Of a DNA stretch of 9,124 nucleotides, positions 1 to 6,793 are shown one piece after another. Location of the stretch: NCBI GenBank assembly GCA_030037185.1, contig JASHRR010001196.1, forward strand, positions 1 through 9,124. Direction: 5' to 3'. Under the pieces are notes generated by a model, which was not told the DNA's origin, did not search any database, and saw nothing but the letters and a program-made list of their open reading frames with translations. Position numbers and translations under genes: made by a program. The stretch comes from Xanthobacteraceae bacterium. GTDB taxonomy: Bacteria > Pseudomonadota > Alphaproteobacteria > Rhizobiales > Xanthobacteraceae. Every line of letters starts with the position of its first letter. Position 1 is the stretch's first letter.

Positions 1-1
1 C

Positions 2-283
2 GAGAAGCGTCGTGGCAACTTCGCTTGTGCAGGCTGTGACCTCGATCTGTTCTCCTCGACTACGAAATTCGAGAGCGGAACCGGCTGGCCGAGCTTCTGG
101 GCACCGCTCGAGGGGGCTGTCGGAACGACCAAGGACACGAGCTTCGGAATGATGCGAACCGCCGTTCACTGCAGCCGGTGTGGCGGTCATCTCGGTCACG
201 TGTTCAATGACGGTCCCAAACCGACGGGCCTGCGCTATTGCATGAATGGCGTCGCTCTCATATTCAAGCCGATCACTACCTGA
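2..283 (+). CDS. msrB: Peptide-methionine (R)-S-oxide reductase MsrB, 3' part
   Basis: MsrB reduces the R epimer of methionine sulfoxide in proteins. The 5' end lies outside the window; 93 codons and a TGA stop are visible. Seen directly: two CxxC zinc-binding pairs (CAGC at 26-37 and CSRC at 170-181), the family signature [11 protein letters not shown], the segment [14 protein letters not shown], and the catalytic-cysteine motif RYCMNG with its Cys codon at 239-241. The usual family form of this motif is RYCINS, so the residues after the Cys differ slightly. The next gene, dipZ, starts 13 bp after the stop and msrA follows, so the three probably form one operon. Because DipZ delivers electrons outside the cytoplasm, this MsrB is probably exported, but its N-terminus cannot be checked here. 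Confidence 0.96.
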   Translation, partial: EKRRGNFACAGCDLDLFSSTTKFESGTGWPSFWAPLEGAVGTTKDTSFGMMRTAVHCSRCGGHLGHVFNDGPKPTGLRYCMNGVALIFKPITT

Positions 284-296
284 GCGGGAACAGAAC

Positions 297-2123
297 ATGG
301 TTTTGTTTGTGCTGGCCTTTCTGGGCGGTGTGCTGACCATTGTCAGCCCCTGCATCCTGCCGGTGCTGCCATTTGTGTTTGCGAGAGCCGACCGCCCGTT
401 CATTCGAAGCGGATTGCCGATGCTCATCGGCATGGCCGTGACGTTCGCGGTGGTCGCGACGTTAGCGGCTGTTGCTGGCGGGTGGGCCGTCGAGGCAAAC
501 CAGTACGGTCGCGCTGCCGCAGTCCTGCTTCTGGCGCTCTTTGGACTCGCACTGCTGTTTCCGGCGTTCTCCGATCGGCTTGCCAAGCCTTTTGTGGCTT
601 TTGGAGCGCGCCTGTCTGCAACGGCTGAGCACGGTGCGACCTCACAGGGTGCAACTGTACTGCCCTCGCTGGTGCTCGGCGTGGCGACCGGCTTCCTGTG
701 GGCGCCCTGCGCGGGGCCGGTGCTGGGCCTCATCCTCACTGGCGCCGCTCTTGAGGGCGCGAGCGTTGAGACCTCACTGCTCTTGCTGACCTTCGCGGCC
801 GGCGCCGCGACGTCGCTCGGACTGGCTCTCGCCGTCGGCGGGCGGGTGTTTGCCGCGATGAAGCGGTCGCTTGGGGTCGGCGAATGGATTCGCCGTGGCC
901 TGGGCGTTGCGGTGCTTGCCGCCGTTGTGGCGATCGCTCTCGGCGTCGACACCGGGTTTCTCACGCGGGTGTCGACCGCGAGCACCGCCGCGCTTGAGCA
1001 GGGGTTGCTCGACCGGTTTAAGCCAGCATCACCCAACCCGGAGACGACGCCGTCCGTGGTCATGAACGGCGGCCCCGGAACGATGACGGGCGGTCCTGCC
1101 ATGATGGGCGGCCCGGCCATGATGATGAAAGGCAAGTCGGCGGATCAATCTGGCGATCTGCCGATCGAAGGCGCGCTGCCTCCTCTTGTCGGCGCGACCG
1201 AATGGCTCAATTCGAAGCCCCTGACCCGGGAAGCGCTCAAAGGCAAGGTCGTCGTGATCGATTTCTGGACCTATTCCTGCATCAACTGCCTTCGAGCAAT
1301 CCCCTATGTGCGCGCCTGGGCACGCAAGTACAAGGATCAGGGACTGGTGGTGATCGGCGTGCACGCGCCGGAATTCGCCTTCGAGAAAACCATCAAAAAC
1401 GTGCGCTCGGCAGTTGCCGATCTCAAGATTGACTACCCGGTTGCGATCGACAATGACTACGCAATCTGGCGCGCTTTCAACAACCAATATTGGCCGGCGC
1501 ATTACTTCATAGACGCCGAGGGCCGCATACGCCATCACCATTTCGGCGAAGGTGAGTACGAGGAGTCCGAGCGTACCATACAGCGACTTCTCGCCGAAGC
1601 CGGCAAGACCGAGGGGTCGACCGACTTGGTTGCCGTCAACGCGTCGGGCGCCGAGGCAGCGCCCGACATGAACAATATCGGGTCGCCGGAGACCTATGTC
1701 GGCTATGACAGGGCGGAGAACTTCATATCGCCCGGCGGGGCGGTGGAGGACAGCCGCCATGTCTATGCTGCGGCAACTCCGCGCCTCAACGAGTGGGCGC
1801 TAGCGGGAGACTGGACGATCGGAAAGGAAGAAGCCGTGCTGAACGAGCCCGGCGGCAGCATTGTGTACCGGTTTCATGCACGCGATTTGCATCTGGTGCT
1901 CGGGCCCGGACCGGACGGTAAGGGGGTGCGGTTCCGGGTGACGATCGACGGCGCAGCGCCGAGCGAGAGTCACGGCATCGATGTCGATGCCGACGGTCAA
2001 GGCATCGTGACCGGACAACGGCTGTACCAACTGATTCGGCAGAACGGCAAAATCGCCGATCATACCTTTGAGATCCGTTTCCTCGATCCCGGGGTTCAGG
2101 CCTACGCTTTCACGTTCGGCTGA
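297..2123 (+). CDS. dipZ: DipZ-type thiol:disulfide interchange protein (CcdA membrane domain + thioredoxin domain + C-terminal beta domain)
   Basis: An inner-membrane electron conduit that moves reducing power from cytoplasmic thioredoxin to extracytoplasmic partners. From the ATG at 297 it has 608 residues. Residues 1 to about 240 are hydrophobic and CcdA/DsbD-like, with the paired transmembrane cysteines in SPCILP (C19) and APCAGP (C138). Residues 256-280 form a Met/Gly/Pro-rich linker. A TlpA/thioredoxin-like domain follows, with the active site CINC (C328, C331) inside WTYSCINCLRAIPYV. From about residue 435 comes a DipZ-specific beta-rich domain containing SPETYVGY, as known from mycobacterial DipZ. 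An in-frame ATG at 246 would overlap msrB by 38 bp and add a polar N-terminus; 297 puts the hydrophobic segment at the start and is preferred, although its ribosome site (around GCGGGA) is weak. The position between msrB and msrA implies that the Msr enzymes are its clients. Confidence 0.93.
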   Translation: MVLFVLAFLGGVLTIVSPCILPVLPFVFARADRPFIRSGLPMLIGMAVTFAVVATLAAVAGGWAVEANQYGRAAAVLLLALFGLALLFPAFSDRLAKPFVAFGARLSATAEHGATSQGATVLPSLVLGVATGFLWAPCAGPVLGLILTGAALEGASVETSLLLLTFAAGAATSLGLALAVGGRVFAAMKRSLGVGEWIRRGLGVAVLAAVVAIALGVDTGFLTRVSTASTAALEQGLLDRFKPASPNPETTPSVVMNGGPGTMTGGPAMMGGPAMMMKGKSADQSGDLPIEGALPPLVGATEWLNSKPLTREALKGKVVVIDFWTYSCINCLRAIPYVRAWARKYKDQGLVVIGVHAPEFAFEKTIKNVRSAVADLKIDYPVAIDNDYAIWRAFNNQYWPAHYFIDAEGRIRHHHFGEGEYEESERTIQRLLAEAGKTEGSTDLVAVNASGAEAAPDMNNIGSPETYVGYDRAENFISPGGAVEDSRHVYAAATPRLNEWALAGDWTIGKEEAVLNEPGGSIVYRFHARDLHLVLGPGPDGKGVRFRVTIDGAAPSESHGIDVDADGQGIVTGQRLYQLIRQNGKIADHTFEIRFLDPGVQAYAFTFG

Positions 2124-2136
2124 AAGGAGCTGACCA

Positions 2137-2268
2137 ATGACCGAGACGCTGATGAGCACTGCGAAGCACCCCTGGCATCCTCGCACCACCTTGCTGGCGA
2201 CTGTCGTGCTGACCGCCGCTGGAGCGGCTTCACGATCCCGGGATCGGCGGCCGAGGTTGCCCATGTGA
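2137..2268 (+). pseudogene. Export leader of msrA, out of frame with the catalytic domain
   Basis: An ATG at 2137 follows an excellent ribosome site (AAAGGAG at 2123-2129, spacing 7) and begins 13 bp after the dipZ stop. It encodes a typical N-terminal signal or anchor: a short polar stretch, then TTLLATVVLTAAG. The frame then turns into an Arg-rich tail and stops at 2266-2268. One frame over, the same DNA reads GFTIPGSAAEVAHVIP and runs straight into the msrA catalytic frame, with an SAA-type signal-peptidase site. Restoring one base (for example a G near 2223-2227) would join the two into one exported MsrA of about 249 residues. I infer a single-base deletion or a sequencing error in the short G/C-rich stretch GGAGCGGC. 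Confidence 0.8.
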
Positions 2269-2885
2269 TCCCCGTGCTCGCTGTTGACGAGCGGGCCGCA
2301 GCGGGCGTGCAGGCAACCTCGGAAACGGCAGTTCTGGCCGGGGGATGCTTCTGGGGCGTGAAGGGCGTGTTTCAGCACGTGCGCGGTGTCAGCAGCGCCG
2401 TTTCGGGCTACGCGGGCGGCGAAAAAAGCACCGCACACTATGAAATGGTTGGATCGGGCGGAACCGGACACGCCGAATCGGTCCGCATCACCTTCGATCC
2501 GCGCAAGATCAGCTACGGACGCATCTTGCAAATCTATTTCTCAGTTGCGCGCAACCCCACCGAGTTGAACCGCCAGGGCCCGGACGTCGGCACTCAGTAC
2601 CGTTCGGCAATCTTCCCAGCGAACGCCGAGCAGGCGAGGGTCGCCAAGGCCTATATCGCGCAGCTCAACCAGGCACGCGTCTATGACGCCGCGATCGTCA
2701 CTAAAATCGAGCCCAACCGCGATTTCTACGCCGCGGAGGACTACCATCAGGATTACATGACGCTGCATCCGGCCCAACGCTACATTGTCTACAACGACTT
2801 GCCCAAGATCGAGGACTTAAAAAGGGTGTTTCCAGATCTTTATCGCGCCGACCCGGTGCTGGTCGCTGCACGGGCATCGAACTGA
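2265..2885 (+). CDS. msrA: Peptide-methionine (S)-S-oxide reductase MsrA (catalytic domain intact; leader frameshifted)
   Basis: MsrA reduces the S epimer of methionine sulfoxide. The open frame can start at GTG 2265, with only a weak GAGG at 2253-2256 in front. The original start is very probably ATG 2137, now separated by a one-base frameshift. Residues below are numbered from the GTG. The catalytic motif GCFWG contains C28, the only cysteine, so this is a one-Cys type without a resolving cysteine. Y59 (TAHYEMVG), E71 (GHAES), D107 (QGPDVGTQYR) and Y112 sit at the family's substrate-binding and catalytic positions. AEDYHQDY near the C-terminus is also typical. It is the last gene of msrB-dipZ-msrA. 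If translation really begins at the GTG, the product would be cytoplasmic and cut off from DipZ. Confidence 0.93.
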   Translation: MIPVLAVDERAAAGVQATSETAVLAGGCFWGVKGVFQHVRGVSSAVSGYAGGEKSTAHYEMVGSGGTGHAESVRITFDPRKISYGRILQIYFSVARNPTELNRQGPDVGTQYRSAIFPANAEQARVAKAYIAQLNQARVYDAAIVTKIEPNRDFYAAEDYHQDYMTLHPAQRYIVYNDLPKIEDLKRVFPDLYRADPVLVAARASN

Positions 2886-3065
2886 TCGGTACCGCGCGAA
2901 ACTTCATAGGACGCGGCAGAAAGTCCTGGTGCGTGTCGGCGACGCATGTTCTAGCGGCCTAGCTTACGGTCAGCAGCCCGCCGGAGGCCACGTCACTCGC
3001 AATACCTTCATCATCGCACCGCCTACGGCCAGCAGGCGCTTCGCTGCACCACCGCGATAAGCCTC

Positions 3066-4493
3066 TCACATGACCAGGTGCGACACGTTCTTGGCGATCG
3101 TGTAGCACTCAAGTCCCTCGGTTCCGCCCTCGCGACCATAGCCGCTTTCCTTGACACCACCGAAGGGTGTCTCGGCAATCGACGCCACGAAGTGGTTGAT
3201 GGAGAGATTGCCGGCCTCGATACCTTCGGCTAGGCGATCGACGTTGCGGGCCGAGCGTGTGAAAGCGTAAGCCGCGAGGCCATAAGGCAGCGCGTTCGCC
3301 TTCTCGATCGCCTCGTCCAGCGAGCCGACGCGGTTGATCAGGGCCAGTGGACCGAACGGCTCCTCGCGCATTGCGCGGGCCTCGTCCGGCACGTCCGCTA
3401 GCACCGTCAGTGGATAGAAATAGCCGCGGTTCCCGATGCGGTTTCCGCCAGCCAGAAGACGCGCCCCCTTCGCGACGGCGTCGGCCACCATCCCTTCCAT
3501 GGTCTCGATCCGCCGGTGGTTCGCAAGTGGTCCCATTTGGTTCGCAGGATCAAGGCCGTCGCCCACCTTCACCTCTCGTGCCTTTGCGGCAAAGGCCGTA
3601 GCAAAGCCGTCGTAGATCGCCTCCTGCACGTAGAAGCGCGTCGGCGACACGCACACCTGACCCGCGTTACGCGATTTGCCGATCACCGAGGTGGCGGCAC
3701 TTGCGGCGGGATCGACGTCGTCGCACACGACGACGGGCGCATGCCCACCCAGTTCCATGATGGCAGGCTTCATGTGTTGTCCGGCGAGCGCGGCCAGGCG
3801 TTTGCCGACCGGGATCGAGCCGGTGAACGTCACCAACCGCACTGCTGGTTGCGGTATCAGATATTCCGAGATTTCTGAGGGCGTTCCGAACACCAGATTG
3901 AGCACACCGGGCGGCACGCCGGCATCCTGGAAGGCACGCACCAGCTGCACTGCCCCTGCGGGCGTCTCCTCGGACGCTTTCAAAATGATGGCGCAGCCGG
4001 CAGATAGTGCGCCCGCCACCTTGCGGGCCGGGGAACTCATTGGAAAATTCCATGGCGAAAACGCCGCAACAACGCCGATGGGTTGGCGCAGCACGGTATG
4101 CCGCATGCCGGGCTCGCTCGGGATGACGCGGCCATAGACGCGGCGACCCTCAGTGGCGTCCCACTCGATGATGTCGCAGCCGCGCATAATTTCGAGTCGC
4201 GATTGAGCGATCGGCTTGCCTTGCTCCAGCGTCATGGCAATGGCCATTTCCTCTACGCGGTCGCGCGCGAGCCGCGCCGCCTTGAGGATGATGTCAGCGC
4301 GCTTGGCGGGCGAGGTATGCCGCCAGACTCGCAGCCCGTCCCGCGCCGCCATCAGAGCGGCATCGAGGTCGTCGCGGGTCGCGTGCGGTACGGTGCCGAG
4401 GACGCTCTCGTCTGCGGGATTGACCACCGGCTGGCCGTCCGCGCTTTTCCAGTCACCCGCGATGAAAAGTTGCAATTCTGGATATGTCGGCAT
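3066..4493 (-). CDS. NAD(P)-dependent aldehyde dehydrogenase, succinate-semialdehyde dehydrogenase (GabD)-like
   Basis: A cytoplasmic enzyme of 475 residues that oxidises an aldehyde to the acid with NAD(P)+; this is the normal full length for the superfamily. All key residues are present: SPWNFP with the oxyanion Asn N149, K172 and FTGS (223-226) of the cofactor fold, the general base E247 in MELGGHAP, the nucleophile C281 in GQVCVSPTRF, and E378 in EEPFGP. The closing FGGVKESGYGREGG is typical. The GQVCVSPTR form and overall sequence point to the GabD / ketoglutarate-semialdehyde branch, but the substrate cannot be settled from sequence. The ATG at 4493 has only a weak ribosome site. A possible 54-residue ORF ends 35 bp upstream and a Mo-box lies at 4735-4758, so one transcript from that promoter is plausible. 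Confidence 0.93.
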   Translation of the reverse strand: MPTYPELQLFIAGDWKSADGQPVVNPADESVLGTVPHATRDDLDAALMAARDGLRVWRHTSPAKRADIILKAARLARDRVEEMAIAMTLEQGKPIAQSRLEIMRGCDIIEWDATEGRRVYGRVIPSEPGMRHTVLRQPIGVVAAFSPWNFPMSSPARKVAGALSAGCAIILKASEETPAGAVQLVRAFQDAGVPPGVLNLVFGTPSEISEYLIPQPAVRLVTFTGSIPVGKRLAALAGQHMKPAIMELGGHAPVVVCDDVDPAASAATSVIGKSRNAGQVCVSPTRFYVQEAIYDGFATAFAAKAREVKVGDGLDPANQMGPLANHRRIETMEGMVADAVAKGARLLAGGNRIGNRGYFYPLTVLADVPDEARAMREEPFGPLALINRVGSLDEAIEKANALPYGLAAYAFTRSARNVDRLAEGIEAGNLSINHFVASIAETPFGGVKESGYGREGGTEGLECYTIAKNVSHLVM

Positions 4494-4528
4494 TTGGGAG
4501 TCTCACTCTGCGCAGCGGCTTCGACGCT

Positions 4529-4693
4529 TTAGTAGAACGATACATTCTTGACGATCTGGGGCAAAAGCTCTGCGCTCTCAAAAACGAATTGGGGCCGCTG
4601 CTTCGCCGTCTCATCAAGGGTCGATGAAAGCAGGTAGCGGTTTGTGGGATCAAGGCCATCTGAAGGGAGCACCAAAACGTCGCGCTTAGTCAT
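4529..4693 (-). CDS. Possible small protein (54 residues) ahead of the aldehyde dehydrogenase
   Basis: An ATG at 4693 opens a 54-codon frame beginning MTKRDVLVLPSDGLDPTNRY and ending in TAA at 4529. A GGAG lies about 11 bases upstream, slightly far for an ideal ribosome site. The composition looks protein-like (few Arg/Cys, balanced charge), unlike the antisense shadow frames nearby. A GTG at 4735 would extend it but overlaps the Mo-box, so 4693 is preferred. I do not recognise a family; it could also be a remnant of a longer gene. It would be co-transcribed with the aldehyde dehydrogenase. Confidence 0.4.
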   Translation of the reverse strand: MTKRDVLVLPSDGLDPTNRYLLSSTLDETAKQRPQFVFESAELLPQIVKNVSFY

Positions 4694-4734
4694 TGGCTCA
4701 TTCGCTCCACATTGCGCCAAGCTCGACATGGACA

Positions 4735-4758
4735 CGCTATATGCCTAGTTATATAACG
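4735..4758. promoter_or_regulatory. Mo-box 1 (ModE/Mop-type molybdate regulator operator)
   Basis: The 24-bp dyad reads CGCTATAT, eight bases, then ATATAACG. The right half extends to TATATAACGAT, identical to the half-site of the ModE consensus known from Escherichia coli and Rhodobacter capsulatus (ATCGTTATATA-N6-TATATAACGAT). It lies between divergent genes: the small ORF and aldehyde dehydrogenase on the - strand, and the 137-residue gene on the + strand. Its AT-rich core could overlap a -10 element (TATAAC) on either strand, which would fit repression by molybdate-loaded ModE. No ModE gene is visible in the window. Confidence 0.8.
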
Positions 4759-4805
4759 ATGTGCTAGCTTGAGCCATAGGCTTCGAGACACAGCAGGCCA
4801 CGCAT

Positions 4806-4878
4806 CCGCGATCGAAATGACAAACGGGGAGCGCGCCATTGGAGACCGTATCGGCTAGGTCAGGCGGGTCGATCGCGG
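4806..4878 (+). repeat. 10-bp perfect inverted repeat in the leader of the 137-residue gene
   Basis: CCGCGATCGA at 4806-4815 is exactly complementary to TCGATCGCGG at 4869-4878, with 53 bases between. The right arm ends 15 bases before the AAGGAGG ribosome site (4894-4900). In RNA it could close a long stem over the leader between Mo-box 1 and the TTG start; in DNA it could be a spaced operator. Each arm contains the palindrome CGATCG, so part of the match may come from that common word. No known riboswitch was recognised. Confidence 0.4.
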
Positions 4879-4906
4879 TGGGCACGGCCCTTCAAGGAGG
4901 CCCAAA

Positions 4907-5320
4907 TTGAGTGCCGATCAAGAGCCGTCCGGCCAAAGTCGGCCGTTTGTGCTTCGTGTCGTAGGCGATATCGCGCCGAGCGGTGAAACCATTGGGCTAC
5001 AGATCGAGCGCAGCGAGCAAGGTCCAGTCGACCTCTGGATTCGCACTGAGGACGTGAAATACCTCGTTAGCCTCCTTCTTAATCTGGGTTGCGAGGCGAA
5101 GCGCCGACAGTCGTCCCCGCTGCCCGACGTGCCCCCGACCGAAGCTATTCCGCTGCCGCTGGACGCTATAAGCGTTGGGCAGAGCGACGACGATCAGCCG
5201 TTTCTCCTTCTTGAAGTGGGCATTGCATCGCTGATGTTCATGCTGTCGCCGGCATGTTTGGATCAAATTGGGCAAACGGTGCTTATGTTGAGCGCCAAAT
5301 CATCGTCAGCGCCATCCTGA
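4907..5320 (+). CDS. Unrecognised 137-residue protein, TTG start, downstream of Mo-box 1
   Basis: I do not recognise the family. The start is TTG at 4907, chosen because a perfect AAGGAGG (4894-4900) sits six bases upstream and the frame then begins MSADQEPSGQ. The protein has a polar N-terminus, a hydrophobic-alternating segment with a helix-like stretch (about residues 28-61, ending EDVKYLVSLLLNLG), a Pro-rich middle (71-85), and a second segment of similar pattern (about 98-130, LLEVGIASLMFMLSP then a helix-like tail). The two halves may share one strand-strand-helix plan. There is no signal peptide, and no convincing membrane span or metal-binding Cys/His cluster; the two cysteines (C62, C117) are isolated. 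It stands alone, convergent with trmO. Mo-box 1 about 150 bp upstream makes molybdate control plausible. The excellent ribosome site supports a real gene. Confidence 0.75.
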   Translation: MSADQEPSGQSRPFVLRVVGDIAPSGETIGLQIERSEQGPVDLWIRTEDVKYLVSLLLNLGCEAKRRQSSPLPDVPPTEAIPLPLDAISVGQSDDDQPFLLLEVGIASLMFMLSPACLDQIGQTVLMLSAKSSSAPS

Positions 5321-5368
5321 TTGCCAGGAGGGTTCGGTTAGGCGCCGGTTTTTAGGCCAAGAGCGGCT

Positions 5369-5893
5369 TCACGTGTCACCGATTTGAAAATCTCCAGCCT
5401 GCGGCGGTGCGATCGGTGTGAACAGCGTTCGGTCAGGTTTGAGGTCGAGGAGAGGCGTCTCGTCGATGCAATCAAGGCCCTGCACGTAGACCGTACCGCT
5501 GTCAACTCGTTGAACCAGCGCGATCGCGGTACCGATCGGATTCGGGCGGGCGGGGGATCGCAGCGAGAATGTGCCGCGCGCGTCTCCATCGTTAGCCGGG
5601 CTCTGGAGAACAAGATCGCGGCGGGAGAGATGCAGCCAGTAGAGCACCTCAATCCGCGAATATGCCTCGAGCCCTTTTAACGCCGGTGTCCAAGGCTCGA
5701 AAACCTCGATCCGGCAAACTGGACCGTCAATGCGACCCTGCCGTGGGGCAGCAAGTCGGGGGGTCCAAGGCGTGCGGATACGCCCAATAAATACCAGCCC
5801 GGCGTCGGTAGCGGCCGGGGGCTCGATGGTGACTTCGGCGTCGCGAACCTCGTTCTCGCGAACCATCGCAATCTGTTCCGCGCCGGTACTCAC
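5369..5893 (-). CDS. trmO: tRNA (N6-threonylcarbamoyladenosine(37)-N6)-methyltransferase, TrmO/TsaA family
   Basis: TrmO uses S-adenosylmethionine to methylate t6A at position 37 of threonine tRNA. The 174-residue frame shows the compact beta-barrel TsaA/YaeB domain: FIGRIRTPW (35-43), the family signature [12 protein letters not shown] (110-121), and [10 protein letters not shown] (143-152), which corresponds to the D-G-T-P..DIKPY motif; here Glu replaces Gly and Asp replaces the usual Tyr after KP. The GTG at 5893 has no clear ribosome site; the in-frame ATG at 5866 (MVRENEVRD) is an equally good or better start. The GTG overlaps the stop of a short upstream frame by four bases. It is convergent with the 137-residue gene, and no clear terminator hairpin is seen in the 48-bp gap. 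Nothing links it functionally to its neighbours. Confidence 0.9.
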   Translation of the reverse strand: MSTGAEQIAMVRENEVRDAEVTIEPPAATDAGLVFIGRIRTPWTPRLAAPRQGRIDGPVCRIEVFEPWTPALKGLEAYSRIEVLYWLHLSRRDLVLQSPANDGDARGTFSLRSPARPNPIGTAIALVQRVDSGTVYVQGLDCIDETPLLDLKPDRTLFTPIAPPQAGDFQIGDT

Positions 5894-6030
5894 ACTGTAA
5901 CCGAAAAGCCGTCGAGACCATCGCCAGGCTCAAGCTGCAAACAGCTGCGGATGGTGAAGGTTCGGTGTACGGATGCGAAAAGTCCCTTATAGCCGACAAA
6001 GTGCCCCAACACCACAAGCAGGACCGTCAT
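5890..6030 (-). CDS. Doubtful 46-residue ORF overlapping the trmO start
   Basis: An ATG at 6030 opens a 46-codon frame ([20 protein letters not shown], then a more polar tail) whose TGA shares the four bases GTGA with the trmO GTG start, the arrangement typical of translational coupling. There is no ribosome site before the ATG and no recognised family. It may be a leader peptide or chance. Confidence 0.2.
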   Translation of the reverse strand: MTVLLVVLGHFVGYKGLFASVHRTFTIRSCLQLEPGDGLDGFSVTV

Positions 6031-6114
6031 GGGGGTTCATCAGCCGCCCTCGCTGCGAGTGCTCGAAAACGCTGTTTGGGTCTCAGGAATCTCGGTTGCC
6101 CAATTATCTCGATA

Positions 6115-6138
6115 CGATATATTCACAGACATATAACG
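6115..6138. promoter_or_regulatory. Mo-box 2, upstream of the DUF2478 pseudogene
   Basis: The 24-bp dyad reads CGATATAT, eight bases (TCACAGAC), then ATATAACG, the same length and spacing as Mo-box 1 and as the E. coli modA operator. The right half with its flanks (CATATAACGAC) matches 9 of 11 positions of the ModE half-site. It ends 18 bp before the ATG at 6157, so a bound regulator would cover the promoter or transcription start. The gene behind it belongs to a family found with molybdenum genes, which independently supports the call. Confidence 0.8.
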
Positions 6139-6156
6139 ACGCCGCAGCGAGACTGA

Positions 6157-6706
6157 ATGTTCGACGCCCAATGTGATTTCGCTGCGGTTGTGTATGGAGT
6201 GAAGGACAACCCTGATCGCCTACTGCTTGACTTCACCGAAGATCTTCGCCGCTCGGGCGTCCGCACTGCTGGCCTCGTGCAACTCGACAGCTGGACGGGT
6301 CGATCCGACACCGCCCGGTACGCACGGTGGTGCTTTCGACGCGCGAAGTCATTCCTGTGGCCGCAACCGGATGCGGGCTCGACTGCAGAAAACTGGCAAG
6401 CATTGCCGAAAATGATGGAGGCCGCGATCCTAGAAGGGAGCCGATCTTGTTGTGATCAATCGCTTCGGAAAACTGGAAGCTACGGGTAAGGGTCTGATCA
6501 AATTGATTCAGCAGGCGGCTGACGCCGACATCCCTGCACTGATTGCCGTGCCCGAACATCGATTTGCGGGATGGATCAAGTATTCCGCCGGGATGAGCGT
6601 TCGTCTCCCATGTCGGCGTGCGGCACTTGATCGATGGTGGCAGTCAGTCGCCATGGGGCTCAGCGGCCGAAGCACCGCGACTACACTCTGCGCGCTTGCG
6701 AAATAA
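6157..6706 (+). pseudogene. Frameshifted DUF2478 family gene (molybdenum-associated)
   Basis: The original product of about 180 residues is scattered over three frames. From ATG 6157 the frame reads MFDAQCDFAAVVYG ... DLRRSGVRTAGLVQL. By 6321 the homologous reading has moved to another frame: RTVVLSTREVIPV, then GCGLDCRKLASIAE. Near 6408-6415 it returns to the first frame (MMEAAILEG), and near 6437-6443 it passes to the third: DLVVINRFGKLEATGKGLI, then DIPALIAVPEHRF, GMSVRLPCRR, stop TAA at 6704-6706. The pieces keep the order and content I recall for DUF2478 proteins, often encoded near molybdate transport or nitrogenase genes; their biochemical function is not established. At least three indels make a working product unlikely. 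Mo-box 2 directly precedes it. Short ORFs starting inside (for example 6452-6706) are fragments of this gene. Confidence 0.8.
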
Positions 6707-6793
6707 TTCCTCCAGGCCGGCTTCAGGCGAATCGGCGATTGCCACTCCTGGCTGGAATCGGGCGCCTGCCCAAAGCGAGGCGCAAGGGACTGA

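Noticed and set aside
246..296. Longer start for DipZ at ATG 246
   Set aside because: It overlaps msrB by 38 bp, has no ribosome site and adds a polar segment before the first membrane helix.
1029..1760. 243-codon open frame on the - strand inside dipZ
   Set aside because: Antisense to clearly coding DNA with conserved motifs; its His/Arg-rich composition is typical of GC-rich shadow frames.
1800..2531. 243-codon open frame on the - strand across dipZ and msrA
   Set aside because: Antisense to two recognised genes and shows no motif of its own.
2886..3065. Gap between convergent msrA and the aldehyde dehydrogenase, with similar words TACGGTCAGCAG and TACGGCCAGCAG
   Set aside because: Two short imperfect copies in a GC-rich gap; no clear hairpin with a T-run and no convincing gene remnant was found.
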